From contig NZ_JAFFZO010000008.1 in the NCBI RefSeq assembly GCF_016924145.1, forward strand, positions 307-64,306: a DNA stretch of 64,000 bases, written 5' to 3'. The position numbers and the translations under genes are program-made. Below, piece after piece: positions 58,013 to 64,000 of the stretch. Origin of the DNA: Amphritea pacifica. GTDB lineage: Bacteria; Pseudomonadota; Gammaproteobacteria; Pseudomonadales; Balneatricaceae. Numbering within the stretch: the stretch's first letter is position 1; the number at the start of each line of letters is the position of its first letter. The notes under the pieces are model-generated. The model did no database searches and had not been told where the DNA came from. It was given only the letters and a program-made list of their open reading frames with translations.

Positions 58013-58171
58013 GCCGACAGGCAGGTTTTGGGGTTAGCTGTAGTATTATTTTCTGATATTTTTTCGACTTCCTCTCTTTTTTCCGTCAATGCTCCTGAAT
58101 TCAGGGGCATCTGACTGGTGTCTCCGTGGTGATTTACTACAATATCCGGTTTACATAAAGGGTGAATACTG

Positions 58172-58522
58172 ATGTCAATTGAACGCCAGGAGATCGGCCA
58201 GCGGATGAGCCGTATCGTGATCCATAACGATACGGTGTATCTGTGTGGTCAGGTGGCTAAAGATGCCACTGCCGGAATTAAAGAACAAACCGCCACCATG
58301 CTGGAAAAGGTTGATGCACTGCTGCAACAGGCTGGCAGTGATCGTGAGCATATCCTTTCAGCGACCCTGTATATTCGTGATATGAAAGACTTTGCGGATA
58401 TGAATGAGGTGTGGGATAACTGGGTACCGGAGGGTCATGCGCCTGCCCGTGCCTGTGTTGAGGCGCGCATGGCGCGACCAGAACTGCTGGTGGAAGTCTC
58501 CGTTATCGCAGCGCTTAAATAG
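58172..58522 (+). CDS. RidA family protein (YjgF/YER057c/UK114)
   Basis: This 116-residue RidA-like protein has the family end motif with [18 protein letters not shown]; the conserved Arg near residue 100 binds the imine carboxylate substrate in RidA deaminases. It resembles the YoaB branch. RidA enzymes hydrolyse reactive enamine/imine intermediates. It is separate from the preceding gene by 159 bp and converges on the ankyrin gene. Confidence 0.9.
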   Translation: MSIERQEIGQRMSRIVIHNDTVYLCGQVAKDATAGIKEQTATMLEKVDALLQQAGSDREHILSATLYIRDMKDFADMNEVWDNWVPEGHAPARACVEARMARPELLVEVSVIAALK

Positions 58523-58544
58523 TAATTAAGCCGGCGCATGCTGA

Positions 58545-59171
58545 TTAGCTCAGCATCATCTGTCTGATTTTAAGGTCATCGGCCAGTCTTCTGGCGTAGC
58601 CGATGATCTCTTCACTACAACAGCCTTGTGGAATTTCATCCGGCAGCTCGGCTCCACTGTTTATCAACATCTGAACCAGTGCTTGATAATCAGATTGCAG
58701 CGCCATCAAAAGCGGTGTTTTACCCTCAGCGTCGCTCCTATTCAGATTCGCTCCGTACTCATTCAGTCGACTCAGGTGCAGCATCAGTGTGTCATCTGAA
58801 CAATATCTGAAACAGGCAAACAGAGCCGACTCGGGGTCGTTTCCCGGATAGTCTACAGGCAGACCCGCCTGAAGCAGCGCTGTCATCAATGCCAGGCTCT
58901 GTTGCGGGTGTTGCAGTGCCTGATAGAGCAGTGGGTCACTGCGAGTCGATTGGCGAGTGCAGCCGGCCTGTAGCAGGTGAGCCAGTGACTTTGGCTGTCC
59001 CGAGCGGATCGCCAGTTCTGGCAGGTTACAGACGCTGTTGTCATAGTTGAATCTGTGTTCAGTCAACAGCGTCTGATCCAGTTTAGTAAACTGCTTTTTC
59101 AGCAGAGTGAGGTCACCCGAGATGACGGCTTGTTGGAGTTTGTTGAGGCTGCGCCGGGTAAAGAAGCTCAT
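58545..59171 (-). CDS. ankyrin-repeat protein coupled to the permease gene
   Basis: This 208-residue protein contains four or so ankyrin-like repeats, for example SAEGKTPLLMALQSDYQALVQMLINSGAEL-type units. The ATG at 59171 forms an ATGA overlap with the stop of the permease gene. The longer frame to 59255 lies inside the permease gene and is rejected. No signal peptide is seen, so it is probably cytoplasmic. Its role beside a metal permease is unknown. Confidence 0.75.
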   Translation of the reverse strand: MSFFTRRSLNKLQQAVISGDLTLLKKQFTKLDQTLLTEHRFNYDNSVCNLPELAIRSGQPKSLAHLLQAGCTRQSTRSDPLLYQALQHPQQSLALMTALLQAGLPVDYPGNDPESALFACFRYCSDDTLMLHLSRLNEYGANLNRSDAEGKTPLLMALQSDYQALVQMLINSGAELPDEIPQGCCSEEIIGYARRLADDLKIRQMMLS

Positions 59172-60433
59172 GCGCAGGCTGCTGCCTCTGTTTTCCAGAA
59201 AATCTGCCGCAGGGGTTTCACGGCAAGCAGAAACAGGATGATCGCGGCGATCCACTTAATCGCTATATAAGCCTGAGAGTCGTGATGCCCCATGGCAACG
59301 CCAACGGTGAGTGACTGACTGGTCAGGATCGCATCGGTTGCCAGTCCTAAGGCAACTGCGCAAACACTGATGCCGCACAGATAGATAACCACAGCCCTGG
59401 CACCCAGTTCCCGCGTAAGAATGCCCAGTGATGCAATATTAGTGGCAGGGCCGACCAGCAGAAATACCAGAATCGCACCGGGCGACATACCCGCAGCCAG
59501 CAGTGCTGCTGCCAGCGGTGTGGAGGCGGTGGCGCAGATATAGAGTGGCAGGCCAACAACCAGCATCAGCAGCATCCCCGTCAGTCCGCTGCCCCACTGA
59601 CTCAGGCTGGCAGGCTCGACCAGTGTCGCGATGACCGCCGCCAGCACCAGGCCAAAGGCAAGCCATTTAGAGATATCATCGAGAATATCGACCATTGCAA
59701 ACTGCAGTCCGGCCAGAATCCCTGCTTGCTCCGGCTCTGTGGTTTGTTCGCCGCAACAGCCTGTTCTTCCAGCAGTTTCGGGCTTGTCAGTTGTTTCCGG
59801 TGGGATGCTACAGCAGCGGGTTTCGGTTTTTGCTGGTTTGCTGCAGCAACTTTTACTCACTGTTTTTTCTTCGTCACAGACACTGCTGATGGTTGTTTCT
59901 TTGGTGCTACAGCAGCTGGAGACGCTCTCTTGCGCAGGACTACAACAGCCAGACACGGCTTTTTCTTTGCTGCTGCAGCAACTGCTCGCGGGTTTTGTGT
60001 CGGTTGTCTGTTGCGGCGCGCTATCATCAGGATCAAACATAAGGATCATAATGCCGCTGACAATAGCACTGAAGATGGCTGATACCGGTCGGATAATCGC
60101 CATGGTCGGGCCAAGAAGGGCGTAGGTTACCGAAATTGAGTCAACCCCTGTTTCCGGTGTGGCAACCAGAAAGGAGACCGTGGCGGGCTTGGATGCGCCG
60201 GAGCGACGCAGTCCTATGGCGGTGGGTAGTACGCCGCAGGAGCAGAGCGGCAGTGGCGCGCCAATAAAGGCTGCCCGGATGACGCCGCCAGGCCCTTTGC
60301 CGCTAAGCCATTTTCTGACCAGTGCGGATGGGATCCAGCCTTTGAGTATCGCAGCCAGAACCAGGCCAAAGAGCAGCCAGATCGCCGTATCCAGAAAAAG
60401 GTTCAGTAGATTTTCGAAAAATTCCAGCAGCAT
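59168..60433 (-). CDS. SO_0444-type Cu/Zn efflux permease with cysteine-rich loop
   Basis: This 421-residue membrane protein has two permease halves of the DUF318/ArsP-like type. The N-terminal half contains PLCSCG (C64, C66), a likely metal relay site. The loop between halves (about 152-227) has six Cys-Cys pairs and one extra Cys, an unusually dense soft-metal binding stretch. A second permease half follows with a GLPLYICATASTPLAAALLAAG motif. The SO_0444 family is linked to copper and zinc tolerance. I infer metal capture by the loop and export by the permease. The adjoining ankyrin gene is translationally coupled. Confidence 0.85.
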   Translation of the reverse strand: MLLEFFENLLNLFLDTAIWLLFGLVLAAILKGWIPSALVRKWLSGKGPGGVIRAAFIGAPLPLCSCGVLPTAIGLRRSGASKPATVSFLVATPETGVDSISVTYALLGPTMAIIRPVSAIFSAIVSGIMILMFDPDDSAPQQTTDTKPASSCCSSKEKAVSGCCSPAQESVSSCCSTKETTISSVCDEEKTVSKSCCSKPAKTETRCCSIPPETTDKPETAGRTGCCGEQTTEPEQAGILAGLQFAMVDILDDISKWLAFGLVLAAVIATLVEPASLSQWGSGLTGMLLMLVVGLPLYICATASTPLAAALLAAGMSPGAILVFLLVGPATNIASLGILTRELGARAVVIYLCGISVCAVALGLATDAILTSQSLTVGVAMGHHDSQAYIAIKWIAAIILFLLAVKPLRQIFWKTEAAACA

Positions 60434-60474
60434 TGATAGTACCCCTATACCCGATACTGTTTATATTATCAGAA

Positions 60475-61431
60475 TCAGATCAGGTTCCATAAACGTAATA
60501 GATAGATGCCGCTACTCAGGGTGATCACCGATCCCAGCGTGGTGGTCAGAATGATATTGGCGGCCAGTTGGGCATTGCCGCCCATCGCTTTGGCCATGAT
60601 AAAGCTGGCAGCGGCGGTTGGGCAGCCGAACAGGACAAACAGGATTCCCAGTTCCTGGCTTTTAAAGCCGTATAGCCAGGCGCCTGTGGTCAGCACCAGC
60701 GGCATGATGACCAGTTTAATCAGGGTGGACCAACTGGATTGGCCAGAGGTATCTCTGAGGCTTCTCAGGTTCAGCGAACCGCCGATCGCTAATAACGCCA
60801 GTGGCAGAGTGAGGTTGGCAAAATAGGTACCGATCTTATCCCCGGCGGCGGGAAGTCCCCAGCCATAATAGGAGAATGGCAGGGCCAGCAGAACCGAGAT
60901 GATCAGTGGGTTGCGGGCGATCTCTTTGATCGGGCGGGTGAGACTGGGGCCACTGACCTTTTGCATCGGCAGTGACAGGGCCAGCACTGACAGTACATTG
61001 TACAGAGGGATAACGCAGACCAGTAGAAGGGAGGCCAGTGCCAGGCCGCTGGAGCCAAACATGTTGAAGCTGATGGCCAGGCCGATAATGCCATAGTTGC
61101 CGCGGAAGGAGCCCTGAATAAAGACACCCAGATCTTCGGGCTCTTTGATGAAGTATTGGCTAACCAGCCAGATGGCGGGGACGATGATCAGGGTGCTGAT
61201 AACGAAATAGCCCATCAGTTGTGGGTTGAAGACAGCCTGAAAATCCATCCGGGATATGCTCATAAACACCAGAACCGGCAGGGTGATGGTAAATACAAGT
61301 TTTGACGAGGTATCGATAAAGCCCTGATCAATAATCCTCAGACGCATCAGCAGATAGCCCAGCGAGACAATAAAAAAGATCGGCGCCACAATGTTGCTGG
61401 TGAATAGCAGGGTATCAATATAAAGACTCAA
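60475..61431 (-). CDS. AEC-family (auxin-efflux-carrier-like) transporter
   Basis: This 318-residue protein has about ten hydrophobic segments in two five-helix halves, as in the AEC family. It shows the N-terminal PIFFIVSLGYLLMRL and the central GSFRGNYGIIGLA region. Bacterial AEC carriers move small carboxylates such as malate or malonate; the substrate here cannot be told. It is an independent minus-strand gene with 42 bp to the permease. Confidence 0.88.
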   Translation of the reverse strand: MSLYIDTLLFTSNIVAPIFFIVSLGYLLMRLRIIDQGFIDTSSKLVFTITLPVLVFMSISRMDFQAVFNPQLMGYFVISTLIIVPAIWLVSQYFIKEPEDLGVFIQGSFRGNYGIIGLAISFNMFGSSGLALASLLLVCVIPLYNVLSVLALSLPMQKVSGPSLTRPIKEIARNPLIISVLLALPFSYYGWGLPAAGDKIGTYFANLTLPLALLAIGGSLNLRSLRDTSGQSSWSTLIKLVIMPLVLTTGAWLYGFKSQELGILFVLFGCPTAAASFIMAKAMGGNAQLAANIILTTTLGSVITLSSGIYLLRLWNLI

Positions 61432-61518
61432 CGTGATGATTCCGTTTCACTGATAGAGAGATGTCGGTGTTAAGGCAGTATATCACCTATGCTGCAGCTG
61501 CTCTCCAGGGAGGCGGGG

Positions 61519-62013
61519 TTATTGATGAAGTTTTGGATAATCCAGAGCTTCGAGGCTGCCGCAGGATTCTGAGAGTTCTTCCCAGCAGGTGATGCTCAGA
61601 GCGATCTGCATCACCCCGCTGGTGGGGAAATGGGGGATATTTTCATGGGTGAGGTAGTGCCCGGTCATCTCCAGTGTCGGGTTATGTCCCACTACCATCA
61701 GATGGCGGTAGTGATCTGACTGACCCTGTAACAGGTTGATCAGGGTCTCTACCCGGGCATGATACAGTTCAGGAACTTCAATGATCTTGCTGACCGGATA
61801 CTCCAGCGCTATAGCTATCTGCTCGGCCGTGGTGATCGCTCTGCGGGCGCCGCTGCTGAGGATCAGGTCTGGTTGAATCCCCATGGTCAGCAAACGGGAT
61901 GCCATCAGGGGCAGATCCCGTTTGCCGCGTTTATTCAGCGGGCGGTTAAAGTCGGACAGTTCGGGGTTTTCCCAGCTTGATTTAGCGTGCCGTACCAGCG
62001 TCAGCATTTTCAT
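61519..62013 (-). CDS. sixA: SixA-type histidine phosphatase
   Basis: This 164-residue phosphohistidine phosphatase of the RHG/RHA branch has LVRHAKSSW at 6-14, with the catalytic His at 9. A second catalytic His lies near 109 in VVGHNPTLE. SixA removes phosphate from phosphohistidine proteins such as HPt or NPr. The size fits. Substrate identity is not proven here. Confidence 0.86.
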   Translation of the reverse strand: MKMLTLVRHAKSSWENPELSDFNRPLNKRGKRDLPLMASRLLTMGIQPDLILSSGARRAITTAEQIAIALEYPVSKIIEVPELYHARVETLINLLQGQSDHYRHLMVVGHNPTLEMTGHYLTHENIPHFPTSGVMQIALSITCWEELSESCGSLEALDYPKLHQ

Positions 62014-62079
62014 AATCTGTCCTTAAACTGCGGGAATGATAGCCTCAGTATTAACTAAGCTGGATAGAAAAGCTAACCG

Positions 62080-63723
62080 CTAACTGGCAATACAACTGTC
62101 CAGCTCCCCGGTTTGCTCCTCTGAGCCGGTGACCAGTTGCGACCAGAGCTTGCGCATATGACCGGCTGGGTGGCTGCCACTATGTTGCAGGTTCATCGGC
62201 CCTTCATTAAACAAACGAGGGTCCATCAGCACCAGGTTATCATCGATAACGGGTTGGAACTCCATCTGGTCGAGAATATCGTTTTGCAGATCGACCCCCG
62301 GGGCAATTTCGGTGAGCCGGAGTCCTTCGGCGGTGAGCTTAAAAACCGCCCGCTCGGTGATAAAGGTGACGGAGTGGCGCTGCTTTACCGCATACTCACC
62401 ATTGAAAGTGATCTGTTGAACCTGCCGCAGAAATTTTTTCACCGGTCCGTTTTTAATTACCTGTAGCTGACCGTCATTGATCTCAATCTGCTGAGGTCCT
62501 GAGGTGAAGGTGCCGAGAAAGTAAAGATCACGGGTGTTCTGGGTGATGTTAATAAAGCCACCGGCGCCCGCCAGTTTGTTACCAAAACGACTGACATTGA
62601 CATGTCCTTCAGGACAGGTCTCCGCCAGCCCCAGAAAAGCCTGATCCAGTCCGCCGCCATCGTAGAAGTCAAACTGTGCCGGCTGATCGATCACCGCCGC
62701 GGCATTGCTGACGGCGCCAAAGCTGAGGCCGCTGGCCGGTTGTCCGCCGATACCGCCAGGCTCCACTGTCAGAGTGAAATCATTGAGCATCTTCTCTTCT
62801 GCAGCTACGGCTGAAACCATTTCCGGCATGCCGATACCGAGGTTTACCACCGCGTGTTTCTGCAGGGCTATCAACGCTCGTCTGCCGATGATTTTTCGCG
62901 CGGATAGTGGCTCTGTTTCCTGACTGGCCGGGGCAACAACATCGCCACAATAAGCTGGATTAAAGGGTTCGGCAAATGTCTGGGGATGGTCAGCCGGGTC
63001 TGCAACGACATAATGATCGACCAGTATGCCGGGTATTTTAACCCGGTCGGGTGTCAGATGGTGCTGGTGGGTGGTGCGTTCCACCTGAACAATCACTTTT
63101 CCGCCGCTGTTATGGGTCGCCTGGGCAATTGCCAGAGCTTCCAGTGGCAGGGCTTCCCGTTCCATGGAAATATTGCCATCTGCATCGGCTGTCGTACCGC
63201 GCAACAGGGCGATATCGATAGGGAAAGCTTTGTAGAACAGGTACTCCTCGCCATGGAGGCTGATCAGTTCAACCTGATCGGTGCGGCTGCGACTGTTGAT
63301 CTTACCGCCCCCCAGGCGGGGGTCAACAAAGGTGTGCAGGCCTACTTTGGTGAGCGTTCCGGGTTTGCCTGCGGCAATATCCCGGAACAGATGGCAGATC
63401 ACTCCCTGAGGCAGATTGTAGGCTTCGATGCGGTTATCTGTCGCCAGTTTACCGAGGCCCGGCGCTAATCCCCAGTGACCGCCGATAACTTTACTGACCA
63501 TCGCCTCGTGAGCAAAGTGATTCAGGCCCCGGTGTTGTGCATCTCCCTGGCCCGCAGCGTAAACCAGTGTCAGTTTCTGTGGTTGCTGGCAAGCGATGAA
63601 GCGTTGCTCTGCTGCTTTGGCGATCGCTTCAGCGAAGCCGATACCGATAAAGCCTCCGGTTGCGATGGTTGCGTTGTCTGGGATAAGTTGAGCGGCTTGT
63701 TCTGCACTGATCTGCTTAGACAT
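62080..63723 (-). CDS. acyl-CoA:acetate (propionate/acetate) CoA-transferase
   Basis: This 547-residue fused alpha-beta CoA-transferase belongs to the family of propionate CoA-transferase and YdiF. The alpha half begins ATGGFIGIGFAEAIA; the beta half has the catalytic glutamate at 321 in TVEPGGIGG and the downstream FGNKLAGAGGFINI segment. It moves CoA between acyl-CoAs and short-chain carboxylates in the cytoplasm, usually to use or make short-chain fatty acids. A sigma-54 promoter and a Fis-type regulator lie upstream, a common setting for such enzymes. The exact acids used are unknown. Confidence 0.9.
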   Translation of the reverse strand: MSKQISAEQAAQLIPDNATIATGGFIGIGFAEAIAKAAEQRFIACQQPQKLTLVYAAGQGDAQHRGLNHFAHEAMVSKVIGGHWGLAPGLGKLATDNRIEAYNLPQGVICHLFRDIAAGKPGTLTKVGLHTFVDPRLGGGKINSRSRTDQVELISLHGEEYLFYKAFPIDIALLRGTTADADGNISMEREALPLEALAIAQATHNSGGKVIVQVERTTHQHHLTPDRVKIPGILVDHYVVADPADHPQTFAEPFNPAYCGDVVAPASQETEPLSARKIIGRRALIALQKHAVVNLGIGMPEMVSAVAAEEKMLNDFTLTVEPGGIGGQPASGLSFGAVSNAAAVIDQPAQFDFYDGGGLDQAFLGLAETCPEGHVNVSRFGNKLAGAGGFINITQNTRDLYFLGTFTSGPQQIEINDGQLQVIKNGPVKKFLRQVQQITFNGEYAVKQRHSVTFITERAVFKLTAEGLRLTEIAPGVDLQNDILDQMEFQPVIDDNLVLMDPRLFNEGPMNLQHSGSHPAGHMRKLWSQLVTGSEEQTGELDSCIAS

Positions 63724-63768
63724 AAATCGATCCTGACATTGTTGTTTTTTTAATATAGACCGATATAA

Positions 63769-63784
63769 AGCAAACGGTGGGCCA
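63769..63784 (-). promoter_or_regulatory. sigma-54 (-24/-12) promoter of the CoA-transferase
   Basis: Minus strand TGGCCC-N5-TTGCT places GG and GC at the canonical 12-base spacing. The predicted start is about 12 bases further on, leaving a 30-40 nt leader before the ATG at 63723. Confidence 0.8.
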
Positions 63785-63846
63785 TAGGTTTAAAATCCTT
63801 TTTAATCAACCGTTTATAGTAATTAATATCAAAGATTGATAATGAG

Positions 63847-63889
63847 TTTGTCTATATTTTTAAACAAAGTGTAAAGATCTGTCTATTTT
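63847..63889. promoter_or_regulatory. candidate activator sites upstream of the sigma-54 promoter
   Basis: TTTGTCTATATTTT (63847-63860) and TCTGTCTATTTT (63878-63889) are near-identical direct repeats offset by 31 bp, about three helical turns. They lie 60-120 bp upstream of the -24 box, a usual place for enhancer-binding proteins. Confidence 0.45.
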
Positions 63890-63901
63890 AGTTTTATGGC
63901 T

Positions 63902-64000
63902 TTACAGTTTTAGACGCTTTATCCGGTTGTAAAGTGTCGCACGGGAGATGCCCAGCAGTTTAGCAGCCTGGGTCTTATTATGCCGGCACTGCAGCAGAGC
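63902..64000 (-). CDS. partial: C-terminal Fis-type HTH of a sigma-54-dependent regulator
   Basis: The last 32 residues of a minus-strand protein that continues beyond the window. The helix-turn-helix TQAAKLLGISRATLYNRIKR matches the Fis-type DNA-binding end of NtrC/AtoC-like activators. It is divergent in no sense: it reads toward the CoA-transferase gene, 178 bp before that gene's start. Together with the sigma-54 promoter it suggests that this regulator controls the CoA-transferase. Confidence 0.88.
   Translation of the reverse strand, partial: ALLQCRHNKTQAAKLLGISRATLYNRIKRLKL

Overview
The window looks like a chromosome segment of a marine-type gammaproteobacterium, probably near the Oceanospirillales/Pseudomonas branch. 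The signs are a fpr/finR divergent pair, an ACT-ACT-HAD type SerB, a FimX-like protein, and the conserved blocks queA-tgt-yajC-secDF and hemA-prfA-prmC-moeB. I cannot name the genus. Most genes share a moderate-GC, gammaproteobacterial style. Exceptions are an AT-rich patch before the TolC-like gene and an AT-rich, repeat-bounded island after serB.

Layout. 1-450: a tRNA-Leu(CAA) gene and a 157-bp duplication of its 3' half. 450-3292: fpr, finR, trhO. 3619-5549: a predicted heme-protein pair (ethylbenzene-dehydrogenase-type exported protein plus a membrane protein with CxxCH). 5834-14413: tRNA queuosine modification (queA, tgt), the Sec accessory genes yajC-secD-secF, and rnr. 14891-41747: the exceptional region. 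It holds a TolC-like outer membrane factor, an 18-kb gene for a 6087-residue LEPR-XLL/DUF4347/RTX protein, a DUF3467 protein, and four overlapping genes: a GAF-HlyD fusion, a PqqD-like/M50/HlyD-type fusion, a shortened SecA-like ATPase and a periplasmic adaptor. 41809-43035: serB. 43040-44313: an island bounded by imperfect inverted repeats. 44318-46453: a FimX-like degenerate GGDEF/EAL protein. 46809-47177: two tRNA-Gln/tRNA-Met pairs. 47364-53446: ychF, pth, rplY, prs, tRNA-Gln, lolB and a TPR lipoprotein, all on the minus strand. 53627-58522: hemA, prfA, prmC, moeB, a CoA-binding protein and a RidA-family protein. 58545-64000 (minus): an ankyrin protein coupled to a cysteine-rich metal permease, an AEC carrier, a SixA-type phosphatase, a CoA-transferase with a sigma-54 promoter, and the C-terminal end of a Fis-type regulator.

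The best candidate for an undescribed system is 14891-41747. The giant protein has no ordinary Sec signal peptide. It begins with a basic stretch and a LEPR-XLL-like motif, then a DUF4347 domain with a His/Cys arrangement recalling clan-CD peptidases, then long RTX-type calcium-binding blocks. No ABC-type exporter ATPase of the kind expected in type I secretion is present. The cluster instead has a SecA-type ATPase that retains both nucleotide-binding domains but ends where the helical scaffold, wing and two-helix finger should follow. It also has a membrane M50 metalloprotease with an N-terminal peptide-binding-like domain, two adaptor-type proteins and an outer membrane channel. I infer a dedicated processing and export route for the giant protein. 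The parts are seen in the sequence; the mechanism is not proven.
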